A DNA stretch of 12,421 nucleotides. It comes from Betaproteobacteria bacterium (lineage in GTDB: Bacteria; Pseudomonadota; Gammaproteobacteria; Burkholderiales; UBA9220). The notes under the pieces were generated by a model. That model made no database searches. It saw only the letters and a program-made list of their open reading frames with translations, and was not told the DNA's origin. Position numbers and translations under genes: made by a program. This document shows, piece after piece, positions 5,267 to 12,421 of the stretch (its first letter is position 1; every line of letters begins with the position of its first letter). The stretch covers positions 1 through 12,421 of the forward strand of contig DOVS01000340.1 of assembly GCA_003519965.1 (NCBI GenBank), written 5' to 3'.

Positions 5267-6145
5267 TTACACTTTACGAATGCTTGCCTTGCCGAACACG
5301 CCCATTGGCCGTATCGCGAGAGCAAGAATCAATAGGATCAATCCCGGCGCCTCGCGCCAGCCGCTGCCTAAATAGAAACTGGTTAGGCTTTCCAGGGCGC
5401 CGAGGGTCATGCCAATGACCACCACGCCAAAGCCAGAGTCAAGCCCCGCCACCACGGCGACAGAAAACGCCTTTAAGATAAGCGCGGACGCCATCGTCGG
5501 CCCGACGGTGGTGATGGGGGCGATGAGAATGCCAGCTAGCGCCGCTACAACCCCAGACAAACCGTAAGAGAGCATAATTGTGCGCGTGGCGGATATCCCC
5601 ATTAGCTCCGCAGCGTCCCGATCCGCCGAAACCGCCTCGAACGCCTTGCCAAGCAATGTTTTTCGTTTGAATAGCTCGATCATCCCCATTAGGGCGAAGA
5701 CGCCGATGGCCACTGAGATTTCAACCGGCGTGATATGAATGCCGAAAATCTGAATGGGATTGGAAGAGATCGGCGTGGGAAAGGGGCGGTCGTCGCGGCC
5801 CCATATATTTTCGGCAACCGAAAAGGCGAATAGGCCGAGAATAATGGTCATAAGAATCCAGCCCTCGCTTTTTTGTTCGAGAGCGAGGCGCACACCCGCT
5901 CGCTCGACAACTAGGCCGAGAAGCGCACCGAACAGCATACCGCCCGGCACCATCAACCAATAAGGGACGCCGACATTGAGCAGGGTAAGACTGAAAAAGG
6001 CGGAAACCATCACCAGCTCGCCTTGCCCGAAGTTAATGCTTTTGCTGGTAGCGTATGTAAGCTGGAAGCCGTAGGCGATGAGGGCGTAGATTAGGCCCAT
6101 CAACACCCCGCTAACAACCATTTGGGTAACTATAAGCGCATACAT
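5267..6145 (-). CDS. livH: Branched-chain-type amino-acid ABC transporter permease LivH
   Basis: 292 residues, the usual length. Highly hydrophobic with about eight membrane segments; the N-terminal GLIYALIAYGFQLTYATSKS and the INFGQGELVM block (about 37-46) are LivH hallmarks, and EAVSADRDAAELMGI (about 168-182) is the ATPase coupling loop. It forms the inner-membrane channel with LivM. The ATG at 6145 has no ribosome site of its own (the preceding bases are ACTGATCGTCTT). Translation may depend on a short upstream ORF ending eight bases before it. It lies between the binding-protein gene (74-bp gap) and the LivM-LivG fusion (27 bp). Confidence 0.95.
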   Translation of the reverse strand: MYALIVTQMVVSGVLMGLIYALIAYGFQLTYATSKSINFGQGELVMVSAFFSLTLLNVGVPYWLMVPGGMLFGALLGLVVERAGVRLALEQKSEGWILMTIILGLFAFSVAENIWGRDDRPFPTPISSNPIQIFGIHITPVEISVAIGVFALMGMIELFKRKTLLGKAFEAVSADRDAAELMGISATRTIMLSYGLSGVVAALAGILIAPITTVGPTMASALILKAFSVAVVAGLDSGFGVVVIGMTLGALESLTSFYLGSGWREAPGLILLILALAIRPMGVFGKASIRKV

Positions 6146-6152
6146 AAGACGA

Positions 6153-6185
6153 TCAGTCCGACGGAAAGAAGTCGGAAGAGGACAT
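6153..6185 (-). CDS. Possible 10-codon leader ORF before livH
   Basis: ATG at 6185, peptide MSSSDFFPSD, stop TGA at 6155-6153, which is seven bases before the livH ATG. GGGAAGGGGG starts at 6204 and ends nine bases upstream of this ATG, a much better ribosome site than livH has. The start context TCGTCTTATGT is the same 11 bases found at the livH start. This suggests translational coupling, but the peptide may simply be a chance ORF. Confidence 0.3.
   Translation of the reverse strand: MSSSDFFPSD
6157..6176 (-). other. Intercistronic stem-loop between binding-protein gene and livH
   Basis: TCCGAC and GTCGGA (6 bp) around an 8-base loop, in the 74-bp gap. No T-run follows, so it is not a terminator. 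A stem here could protect the 3' end of the upstream message or delay ribosomes, giving more binding protein than permease, as is usual in ABC operons; this is inference. Confidence 0.45.
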
Positions 6186-6196
6186 AAGACGACGCC

Positions 6197-6204
6197 CCCT
6201 TCCC
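6197..6204 (-). other. KOPS-like octamer GGGAAGGG
   Basis: Fits GGGNAGGG on the minus strand and reads toward dif. It coincides with the purine-rich ribosome site of the possible livH leader ORF, so it may exist for that reason. Confidence 0.3.
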
Positions 6205-6219
6205 TGCTGAGGGATTAAC

Positions 6220-7458
6220 TTACTTGCTATTTTCCCCGTGCGCTTCTTTAATCAGGCGCTGCTTATCCGACTCGTGGGCAAAAACGATCCGTCCGTTCTT
6301 CACCATGCCCATCACGACTTGGTCGCGGTGAAAAGCTTCGTGCGTCCGTTCGTTGGCGGGATTCCATTTGCTGTAAGGATGACGCCAGGTAGCAATGACC
6401 CCTTTTACCGGTGCGCGCAAATCTTCAAGCGCTTCCTTGATTTTATGCGTGTCGGTGCTTTTAGCCTGTTTCACCGCGGCGGCAAAAACATAAACGGCGT
6501 CATAGCCTTCTGCGGCGGACATTGGAGAAGGAATGCGGCTGACATGATAGGTTTTGTGATATTCATTAATAAAGCGCTTCGCCATGGGCGTGATGGGTTC
6601 CTCGATGAAGCTCTGCGGCGTCAGCGCCCCATTACCGTTCTTGCCGGCGTTGTTGATGAAGTTGGACATGGAGATAGTCCAGCCGCCAATCAGCGGCAAC
6701 TTCATGCCCATAGCGGCCATACCGTTGGCAACGGCGGCCATTTCCGGTCCAATGCCCCAAATCAAGATCGCCTGGGCGCCGGCTAGTTTCGCGCGCAGCA
6801 ATTGCGCGGTCATGTCTTTGTCGCCGATATTGAATTTCTCGGTGGTGACGACTTTGAGCTTATTCCCCTGCTTTTTGATTTGCTGCAACAGGTCTTCGCG
6901 GCCGGAGACGCCGTAGTTGGTCGTGTCATGAAAAATAGCCACCTTCGTCAGTTTCCGGTCAATGGCTTCTTTGACCACCATGGCGGCTTGAATGCTGTCG
7001 TCCGCGGAAAACCGGAAAATAGATAGGTTTTTCACGCCCGCTTTGCTCCACTGGGTCATGGAAGCGGAGCCAGCCGCGGGGGTGATAATTTTGGTAATCC
7101 CCTTTTGCTGTAAATATCTGTCGCCGGCCAGGACAACGCCGGTATTCACCGTGCCAATGACGCCGGAAAGGTTGCTCATCGACGCCAATTCCTGTGCGAC
7201 CAGCGCGCCGCGGGCGTTCTTGCCTTCATCGTCCCGTTCAATGACTTGGATTTTCATTCGATGGCCGTCAACATCGATGCCGCCGCGGGCGTTAATTTCG
7301 GAAACTGCGAGCATCGCGCCGTTCCGCATGGAAATTCCCATGGGCGCCGATCCCCCGCTAAATGGGCCGGTAATGGCGATCTTAACGGCGTCGCTGGCGA
7401 AAGCTTGGGCCGCAAACAAGCCCAGCGCCATTAACGAGATAGTTAGAACTTTTTTCAT
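6220..7458 (-). CDS. Periplasmic binding protein of a branched-chain-type amino-acid ABC transporter
   Basis: 412 residues from the ATG at 7458, which has GGAG (7470-7467) eight bases upstream; an in-frame ATG at 7482 would place that site inside the gene and spoil the signal peptide. MKK, a hydrophobic core and Ala-Phe-Ala at 19-21 form a Sec signal peptide, probably cut before Ser22. The mature protein starts VKIAITGPFSGGSAPMG, the type I periplasmic fold of LivJ/LivK relatives, with later ARGGIDVDGH and VIGTVNTGVV blocks. It catches the ligand in the periplasm and delivers it to LivH-LivM. It is first in the operon. The ligand could be Leu/Ile/Val, another amino acid, or a urea- or aromatic-type compound; sequence by eye does not decide. 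Confidence 0.93.
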   Translation of the reverse strand: MKKVLTISLMALGLFAAQAFASDAVKIAITGPFSGGSAPMGISMRNGAMLAVSEINARGGIDVDGHRMKIQVIERDDEGKNARGALVAQELASMSNLSGVIGTVNTGVVLAGDRYLQQKGITKIITPAAGSASMTQWSKAGVKNLSIFRFSADDSIQAAMVVKEAIDRKLTKVAIFHDTTNYGVSGREDLLQQIKKQGNKLKVVTTEKFNIGDKDMTAQLLRAKLAGAQAILIWGIGPEMAAVANGMAAMGMKLPLIGGWTISMSNFINNAGKNGNGALTPQSFIEEPITPMAKRFINEYHKTYHVSRIPSPMSAAEGYDAVYVFAAAVKQAKSTDTHKIKEALEDLRAPVKGVIATWRHPYSKWNPANERTHEAFHRDQVVMGMVKNGRIVFAHESDKQRLIKEAHGENSK

Positions 7459-7534
7459 GATATTTACTCCAAACAGATACACACATGATTACCGCAGGCG
7501 CACCACAACCGCGCCTTGCAAACAAAACTTCCGA

Positions 7535-7563
7535 ATTATATTAAAAAAATGACGTGTTGCCTA
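7535..7563 (-). promoter_or_regulatory. Sigma70-type promoter of the liv operon
   Basis: On the minus strand: TAGGCA (7563-7558, four of six to TTGACA), 17-bp spacer, then a perfect TATAAT (7540-7535). Transcription would start near 7528, leaving a leader of about 70 bases before the binding-protein ATG. The region just upstream has a run of seven T on the transcribed-sense strand. No known operator was recognised. Confidence 0.65.
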
Positions 7564-7593
7564 GAAGAGGGCGTTTCATCTGGCGTAAAGAGA

Positions 7594-7824
7594 CTACTGT
7601 GATATTGCGGCGGCGGCTGTCTGCCTTTTGTTCGCCTTTTCAAAGCGATTGCGGCTACTTTGGGTAGCCTGGGCGGCCGCCGTCCCGTAGGTATTCATGA
7701 TAACGGAATCGCTACAAGCCTGGGACGCCTTCGCCCAGGTTAATTTAAGAAAACACAGTATAGAAACAATCGCCACGCTCTCGCGGAAGCGGGCGCGCTG
7801 TTTACCGTTCGTCAGCGGAAGCAT
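7594..7824 (-). CDS. Doubtful small exported protein after the ankyrin gene
   Basis: 76 residues. A hydrophobic stretch (about residues 17-30, SVAIVSILCFLKLTWAKA) after a basic start looks like a signal peptide with Ala-Lys-Ala or Ser-Gln-Ala as cut site. The rest is Ala/Gln/Asn-rich (TAAAQATQSSRNRF...TAAAA). It overlaps the ankyrin gene by 23 bp, as a coupled gene would, but the ATG at 7824 has no clear ribosome site. I do not recognise the family. It could be a chance ORF; the strand, the overlap and the signal-like segment are the only support. Confidence 0.35.
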   Translation of the reverse strand: MLPLTNGKQRARFRESVAIVSILCFLKLTWAKASQACSDSVIMNTYGTAAAQATQSSRNRFEKANKRQTAAAAISQ

Positions 7825-8467
7825 GCCGTAAGCGTTCGGCTATATCGGTGTTGCCGCCGCTTAGCGCCAATGTGGCCGCGGTTTCTCCGGCGGCGTTCTC
7901 GAGCGCGGGGTTCGCATGATGCGTAAGCAACTGATCGACGATAGCGATGAAACCATTCTTGGCCGCTAACATGAGCGCCGTAACGCCATGGCGTGTTTGG
8001 CGATTAACCTTTGCGCCGTGGGTCAAGAGCAATTGGATTATTCTCTCGTGTCCGCCATAAGCGGCATACATTAACGCCGTCCAGTCCCGGCCGCCCAGAG
8101 GGCTGCCTTTTTTCAGCAGCAACCGGGCAACCCCCGTGCGCCCATGGAGGGCGGCCAGCATAAGCGCATTATCTCCATAGCGATTCTGCTGATGAATTTT
8201 TGCGCCCGCATCGAGCAAAATCCGGACAACTTTTAATTGCCCGTCTCTTGATGCGATCATCAGCAATGTGTTGCCGGATTTATCGGTAGTGTTTACATAG
8301 AAACCTTTTGCTAGCAACTGTTTTATCGGTGAAATATTTCCTGTATTTATCGCTTGCAGCATATCGTCGTATGATGACGATGCTAATAAGGCGCTCGTGC
8401 CGCCAACAAATAATAAAATAGCGAAAAATATTCTAATCATTTTAAGTTTTATCAAGCTATTGCGCAT
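7802..8467 (-). CDS. Exported ankyrin-repeat protein
   Basis: 221 residues. A basic start and the hydrophobic segment IRIFFAILLFVGGTSALLA form a signal peptide, cut probably near Ala29/Ser30, so the protein is periplasmic or surface-exposed. From about residue 34 on it is five to six ankyrin repeats, with clear copies GNTLLMIASRDGQLKVVRIL, GDNALMLAALHGRTGVARLL, WTALMYAAYGGHERIIQLL and VTALMLAAKNGFIAIVDQLL. Ankyrin repeats bind protein partners; no enzyme domain is present. An ankyrin gene after tatD is common in betaproteobacteria as I recall. Met10 (8440) is an alternative start; neither has a clear ribosome site. A terminator lies between this gene and tatD, so it probably has its own promoter. 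Confidence 0.88.
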   Translation of the reverse strand: MRNSLIKLKMIRIFFAILLFVGGTSALLASSSYDDMLQAINTGNISPIKQLLAKGFYVNTTDKSGNTLLMIASRDGQLKVVRILLDAGAKIHQQNRYGDNALMLAALHGRTGVARLLLKKGSPLGGRDWTALMYAAYGGHERIIQLLLTHGAKVNRQTRHGVTALMLAAKNGFIAIVDQLLTHHANPALENAAGETAATLALSGGNTDIAERLRHASADER

Positions 8468-8485
8468 TAATATTAATGTCTTAAA

Positions 8486-8510
8486 TTAAAAACAATCCCC
8501 GCTGGCGGGG
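8486..8510 (-). terminator. Rho-independent terminator after tatD
   Basis: On the minus strand, stem CCCCG-CCAG-CGGGG (8510-8497) is followed by ATTGTTTTTAA. It lies six bases past the tatD stop and so closes the pabC-to-tatD transcription unit, separating it from the ankyrin gene. Confidence 0.8.
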
Positions 8511-8515
8511 TATGT

Positions 8516-9322
8516 TTATTTTGATTCTAAATTAACATTAGGTAGTGATTGTTTTCCTCTGTTTATAAAAGAAAAAAAGTTGTTCGTCGTTATGTCGGCG
8601 ACTTGTGGCGGCGTCAGTTCGCGTAAGTCCGCAATCATTTCGGCAACATACTTAACAAAAGCAGGCTGATTGGTGGCGCCTCGATGAGGTGTCGGCGCCA
8701 AATAAGGGGAATCCGTTTCGATAAGGAGACGGTCAAGCGGCGTTTTCTTCGCAACCTCACGCACCGAAGCCGCATTCTTAAAGGTCACGATGCCTGAAAA
8801 TGAAAGATAAAAATTGAGGTCGAGGGCGCGTTGCGCCACTTCCCAGTTTTCCGTAAAGCAATGCATAACCCCGCCCACCTCGCTCGCCTTCTCTTCCTGC
8901 AAGATGCGCAAGGTGTCCGCGCTTGCTTCGCGCGTATGAATAATCAGGGGTTTCCCGATTTCCCTGGCGGCCCGTATATGGTTGCGGAAGCGGGTGCGCT
9001 GCCATTCCGCATCGCCTTTGGTATGGAAGTAATCCAAGCCGGTTTCGCCAATCGCGACGACTTCGGCGTGATCCGCCAGTGAAACCAGTGTGCTTATTGT
9101 CGGTTCCGTGGCGTCTTCGTAGCCGGGATGTACGCCAACGGAAGCGAATATATGGGGATGTCGCACCGCTAACGCGAGCACTTGGGGAAAATCGTTAAGG
9201 TTGACGCTGACGCATAAGGCGTAACCGACGTGGTTGCGCGACATTTCATCGAGGACGTTGTCCAGATGTTCGGCAAGATCGGGAAAATTAAGATGGCAGT
9301 GCGAATCGACCAGAGTAGACAT
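8516..9322 (-). CDS. tatD: TatD-family metal-dependent hydrolase (YcfH type)
   Basis: 268 residues, usual length. Metal ligands are all visible: His8 and His10 (DSHCHLNF), Glu93 (IGETGLDYF), His129 (IIHTREA), His154 (MHCF) and Asp204 (ETDSPYLAP). TatD/YcfH proteins form a TIM barrel with two metal ions and act as DNases or related phosphoesterases in the cytoplasm. Position between pilZ and the terminator, downstream of holB, matches the E. coli ycfH neighbourhood and not the tat operon, so this is the YcfH branch. TTTAGG lies seven bases before the ATG. Gap to pilZ is 34 bp. Confidence 0.95.
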   Translation of the reverse strand: MSTLVDSHCHLNFPDLAEHLDNVLDEMSRNHVGYALCVSVNLNDFPQVLALAVRHPHIFASVGVHPGYEDATEPTISTLVSLADHAEVVAIGETGLDYFHTKGDAEWQRTRFRNHIRAAREIGKPLIIHTREASADTLRILQEEKASEVGGVMHCFTENWEVAQRALDLNFYLSFSGIVTFKNAASVREVAKKTPLDRLLIETDSPYLAPTPHRGATNQPAFVKYVAEMIADLRELTPPQVADITTNNFFSFINRGKQSLPNVNLESK

Positions 9323-9356
9323 GAAAGACCTAAAGATGCGGCGATGGTGGAGTAAA

Positions 9357-9746
9357 TTACATCGTATGGGTCGGACGGCTGGATTTCAGCGTTCCACCGA
9401 GTAAGCCTTCGATTTTATTGCGTGCGGCGAGGCCGCTTTCATTGTCGCCAAATTGGACGCCGACCCCCTGGGTTTTTCCTCCTTGCGCACCTTCCGGCGT
9501 GACCCAGATCACCCGGCCGGCGACGGCGAGCTTGTTGGGATCGTCCATCAAGCTTAATAACATGAAGACTTCATCGCCCAAGCGGTAAGTTTTCGTTGTC
9601 GGGATGAAGATTCCCCCATTTTTCAGATAGGGCATGTATGCGGCATATAAAGCCGCCCGCTCCTTAATACTCAAGGACAAAACGCCAGGACGCTGTGCGG
9701 CGGACGCTTTTTGAGGATCATCCATGGCTTGCTGCTTGATGTCCAA
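9357..9746 (-). CDS. pilZ: Type IV pilus assembly protein PilZ
   Basis: 129 residues from a TTG at 9746, which is chosen because AGAGGTGG lies just upstream (9757-9750); the ATG at 9725 (122 residues) has no such site but would give the more usual length and couples to the holB stop (ATGGATGA). GVLSLSIKERAALYAAYMP, NGGIFIPTTKTYRLGDEVFMLL and the ending RPTHTM are those of the pilus PilZ, not of general c-di-GMP receptors: the RxxxR motif is absent. PilZ works with PilB and FimX-like proteins in pilus extension. It overlaps holB by 29 bp (8 bp from the ATG). Confidence 0.93.
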   Translation of the reverse strand: MDIKQQAMDDPQKASAAQRPGVLSLSIKERAALYAAYMPYLKNGGIFIPTTKTYRLGDEVFMLLSLMDDPNKLAVAGRVIWVTPEGAQGGKTQGVGVQFGDNESGLAARNKIEGLLGGTLKSSRPTHTM

Positions 9747-10758
9747 TACCCACCTCTAAGTAAGACAGGAATAGCTGTTCCAGAACAAGCCGTGTATTCA
9801 ATGGATGGTTGACATGCCGCTGGATAACAGCCAATTCGTTCTGAAAATCAATCAGTTTCATTAAATTAACGCGTTTGGCGCATTCTGGCAAGTCAAGGGC
9901 GCAATCGGCCAAATAACGGGATTTTCCTGTCAACTTAATGCTCAATAGATCATAAGCAATAGTTTGCAGCCAATTGATTATCCACGATAAGTCTATTTTT
10001 TCATAATCGCTGGACAGCGCCAAGGGATTCAGTGGTTTTTCCTGGAGCACGCGAGAGAGAAACGCATGGCGCCGCGCTTGGTATTCTCTCTCGGCAAGCC
10101 GCGCCGCCGCCAATGGCGCGAAACCCGCCTGCGCCAGGAGAGAGTCGGGATGATCTACTTGCTGGCGTTGCAGCCATTCTTTTGCCTCCGAGCGCGAGGG
10201 AAGCGGCATGGCGATGGAATGGCAACGGCTGCGGATCGTGGGGAGAAGCTGGTGTTGTTGATGAGAAATCAATATAAATAATGTGTCTGGAATTGGTTCT
10301 TCTAGTGTTTTAAGAAGTGAGTTAGCGGCTTGCGGATTCATGGCTTCCGCCGGATGAATGAGAACGATGCGCATGTTGGCGGCATAGGTGGAGAGATGCG
10401 TAAAATCCAGCAGCGCGCGTATCATCGAGACGGTAATAAACGCACTCGGTTTCTTTGCCCCGGCCGGGTGTTTTCCCTTAGCCTCCGCATCCGGTTCGTT
10501 CATTTCACCGCCGCTATCCGGTTCAAGCAAGCGGAAGTCGGGATGGTTGCCTTGCTGAAACCAGTTGCAACTGGAACAGCGGTTACAGGCCACACCGTTT
10601 TCCACCGGGGCTTGGCACAATAAGCTTTGCGCCAGCACGAGGCCGAAATCCCGCTTGCCGATTCCTTTGCGTCCGCTGAGCAGCAAGGCGTGCGGCAGGT
10701 GAGATTTGTTCTCCAGCAACCGCATTCCTATCGAGTTATGCCACGGATAAATTTCCAT
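9718..10758 (-). CDS. holB: DNA polymerase III subunit delta'
   Basis: 346 residues, usual length. P-loop-like GRKGIGKR at 29-36 lacks the final Ser/Thr, as delta' is a clamp-loader subunit that does not hydrolyse ATP. Cys48, Cys58, Cys61 and Cys64 form the zinc module; SRC at 177-179 is the arginine-finger motif. Residues about 80-106 (Gly/Glu/Lys-rich) are an insert not required by the fold. It sits in the clamp-loader complex with tau/gamma and delta, loading the sliding clamp. The start at 10758 lies three bases after the tmk stop, so translation is coupled. Confidence 0.95.
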   Translation of the reverse strand: MEIYPWHNSIGMRLLENKSHLPHALLLSGRKGIGKRDFGLVLAQSLLCQAPVENGVACNRCSSCNWFQQGNHPDFRLLEPDSGGEMNEPDAEAKGKHPAGAKKPSAFITVSMIRALLDFTHLSTYAANMRIVLIHPAEAMNPQAANSLLKTLEEPIPDTLFILISHQQHQLLPTIRSRCHSIAMPLPSRSEAKEWLQRQQVDHPDSLLAQAGFAPLAAARLAEREYQARRHAFLSRVLQEKPLNPLALSSDYEKIDLSWIINWLQTIAYDLLSIKLTGKSRYLADCALDLPECAKRVNLMKLIDFQNELAVIQRHVNHPLNTRLVLEQLFLSYLEVGIGHQAASHG

Positions 10759-10761
10759 TAA

Positions 10762-11376
10762 TTATATAGATGCTATGGTTTTCTCAAGTTCTTCTTGAAT
10801 AATTGAAACAGGGCGCTCCGCATCGATCACTCGAATTCGACGAGGAAAGCAGGCGGCCCGTTCGAGATATGCGTTTCTCACCCGTTCAAAAAATTCGCGT
10901 TCTTCTTGCTCAAAGCGGTCTAACTCACGGTTAGCGGCAAGCCGATGTTGGGCGACGGCGATGGAAACATCGAATAACAGTGTCAGGTCGGGATAAACGT
11001 CTTGGACCGTCCAATGCTCCAAGGCTTTCATTTTGTCTTCATCCAGCCCTCTGCCGCCGCATTGATAGGCGTAACTGGCGTCGACAAAGCGATCGGAGAT
11101 GACGCAGGCTCCTCGCTGTATCGCCGGCATAATCACTTGATCCAAGTGTTCCCGCCGCGCTGCGAACATGAGTAACGCTTCGGTTTCCCGGTGCATGGGA
11201 CAAGCCAGCAATAAATGGCGCAATTTTTCGCCTAGCGGCGTGCCGCCGGGCTCCCTGCTAACGACGACTTCTGCATATCGTTGCTGTAAGTGCTGCGTGA
11301 GCCAAGCAAGATGGGTGCTTTTACCGGCGCCGTCGATTCCTTCGAGGGTAATAAAAATACCGTTCCGAGCGATCAT
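10762..11376 (-). CDS. tmk: Thymidylate kinase
   Basis: 204 residues. P-loop GIDGAGKST at 13-21, REPGGTP at 41-47 and the DRF motif at 95-97 ([12 protein letters not shown]) are the dTMP-kinase hallmarks; a LID-type basic segment follows near residue 145-155. It phosphorylates dTMP to dTDP in dTTP synthesis. The ATG overlaps the mltG stop by ATGA and the gene leads straight into holB, so all are in one operon. Confidence 0.97.
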   Translation of the reverse strand: MIARNGIFITLEGIDGAGKSTHLAWLTQHLQQRYAEVVVSREPGGTPLGEKLRHLLLACPMHRETEALLMFAARREHLDQVIMPAIQRGACVISDRFVDASYAYQCGGRGLDEDKMKALEHWTVQDVYPDLTLLFDVSIAVAQHRLAANRELDRFEQEEREFFERVRNAYLERAACFPRRIRVIDAERPVSIIQEELEKTIASI

Positions 11377-12371
11377 CGTTCTCCAAGCTGATAGCGTCTT
11401 ACCGCGCGAATATGTTCCGCGAGTGTCTCGGAAAATTGGTGGGCGCCGTTTCCCTTTGCCACGAAATATAAGTCCCGGGTTTTTGCCGGGTGCAGCGCCG
11501 CGTTTATGGACGCTAAACCAGGCATGGCAATTGGCGTTGGCGGCAGACCTGCGCGCGTGTAGGTATTATAAGCGGTATCGGTCACCAAATCCTTTTTATG
11601 CAGGTTGCCGTTAAATTTGGCCCCCAAGCCATAAATGACGGTGGGATCGGACTGAAGGCGCATGCCCCGCTTCAAGCGGTTGATGAAAACGCCGGCAATA
11701 AGAGGGCGTTCTTTCCCTTGGCCGGTTTCCTTTTCGATCATCGAGGCCAGAATTAACGCGTCGTATGGGGTGGAAAACGGTAAGCCGGTGGAGCGATTAT
11801 GCCAGGCCACGGCTAAATGGTTTTTCATTGTTTGATATGCGCGCTTTAGAATGGCTAGATCGCTGGTATCGGCGGGAAAATAATACGTGTCTGGGAAAAA
11901 CAATCCCTCTGGGTTTTTCCCCGGAGCGCCGATTCGCCGCATAATATCGGCCGCGCGCATTCCGCGGCTTAAATGGGCGATTTTCGGATCATCGTTCAAT
12001 GCTTGTCTGACCTGCTGGAAGCGCCATCCCTCAATTAGGGTAATTTCCTGCTCCGTCACGTCGCCGCGGGTTATTTTATAAAATAATTGGAGTGGCGTAA
12101 CCGCATGGTCTAGTTGATAATTGCCGGCTTTTATGTCGCTTTGCTTGCCCATGAGTTTGACCAGCAAGGTGAATTTCCACGGGGAACGCAACACGCCTCC
12201 CTGGGCGAGTTGATGCGAAACGCTGCGTAAGCTGCTGCCGCGGCGCAGCTCAAATTGGTAAGGTGCGTATGGTTAAGGCAGCGTCGAGTAAGCGTAGAAT
12301 ACTAACCAGCCGATAGCGGCGGCGATAAGAATGAGTACAGGCCACGCCTTTTGTAAACCGCGTTTAATCAT
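11373..12371 (-). pseudogene. mltG: Endolytic murein transglycosylase MltG, interrupted by in-frame TAA
   Basis: The natural start is ATG 12371, overlapping the end of pabC by eight bases. Codons 1-32 give MIKRG...PVLILIAAAIGWLVFYAY...LP, the single N-terminal membrane anchor. Codon 33 (12275-12273) is TAA, then PYAPYQFELRRGSSLRSVS, the LysM-like domain, continues in the same frame to the normal end. The catalytic-domain motifs are intact: EGLFFPDTYYFP, ASMIEKETG (with the catalytic Glu) and SDPTVIYGLG. A TTA or similar codon turned TAA would explain it. The enzyme cuts nascent peptidoglycan at the inner membrane. Without readthrough the anchor is lost; a restart at TTG 12191 behind GGAGG (12200-12196) could give a soluble, unanchored form. 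A sequencing or assembly error is also possible. The downstream part being undamaged argues for a recent event. Confidence 0.85.
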
Positions 12372-12421
12372 CTTGTTCTTGCAACCATTGTCCAAGCTTG
12401 GCGGCTAGGCCGCCGGAGCGC
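12364..12421 (-). CDS. pabC: C-terminal end of a probable aminodeoxychorismate lyase (PabC)
   Basis: Only the last 18 residues (RSGGLAAKLGQWLQEQDD) and stop TAA at 12366-12364 are present. The frame is open to the window edge and its stop overlaps the mltG start. The call rests on conserved order: pabC precedes mltG in E. coli and Pseudomonas. PabC makes p-aminobenzoate for folate. The sequence itself is too short to prove it. Confidence 0.5.
   Translation of the reverse strand, partial: RSGGLAAKLGQWLQEQDD

Noticed and set aside
6238..6786. Plus-strand ORF of 182 codons and other long plus-strand ORFs over the liv operon
   Set aside because: They are shadows of the binding-protein, livM-livG and livF genes, with no ribosome sites or recognisable domains.
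7541..7554. Run of seven T (minus strand) as terminator of the ankyrin/small ORF unit
   Set aside because: No stem precedes it; it is more likely part of the AT-rich upstream region of the liv promoter.
1..12421. CRISPR arrays, tRNA or rRNA genes, IS elements
   Set aside because: No regularly spaced repeats, no tRNA-like clover-leaf sequence, no rRNA and no transposase found on reading both strands.

Overview
The window looks like a bacterial chromosome segment from a betaproteobacterium or close relative. The evidence is the cluster order pabC-mltG-tmk-holB-pilZ-tatD-ankyrin (read on the minus strand), a type IV pilus PilZ protein, and a dif-like XerC/XerD site that resembles neisserial and enterobacterial dif by eye. 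The genus cannot be fixed from this sequence alone.

Layout: 1-148 is the start of a minus-strand glycine-zipper lipoprotein. About 200-2323 is a mosaic of mobile-element debris. It holds a broken copy of a small minus-strand gene (200-334), a rolling-circle Rep pseudogene with an in-frame TGA (about 320-890), an intact MazE-like/MazF toxin-antitoxin pair (965-1506), a second diverged copy of the last 30 codons of Rep (1519-1612), a DUF2628-like membrane protein (1629-2054), and an apparently intact copy of the small minus-strand gene (2029-2253). This ends at a 28-bp dif-like site at 2324-2351. The pieces are best read as remains of at least two related but diverged inovirus-like or plasmid-like elements that used XerCD recombination at the chromosome terminus. 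Four FtsK-polarity (KOPS-like) octamers found by eye, one to the left and three to the right, all point toward this dif.

2457-7458 (minus) is a complete branched-chain-type amino-acid ABC transporter operon: binding protein, LivH, a LivM-LivG fusion, and LivF. It has a good sigma70-type promoter at 7535-7563. A stem-loop and a possible 10-codon leader ORF lie between the binding-protein gene and livH.

7594-12421 (minus) is the housekeeping cluster: the C-terminus of a probable PabC, mltG, tmk, holB, pilZ, tatD (ending in a rho-independent terminator), an exported ankyrin-repeat protein, and a doubtful small ORF. Genes from pabC to pilZ overlap or abut, so they look co-transcribed. The mltG reading frame is otherwise intact but carries a TAA just after the membrane anchor, so MltG is either truncated, recently lost, or affected by a sequence error. 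All genes right of dif are transcribed toward it, as expected for leading-strand genes on a replichore that ends there.
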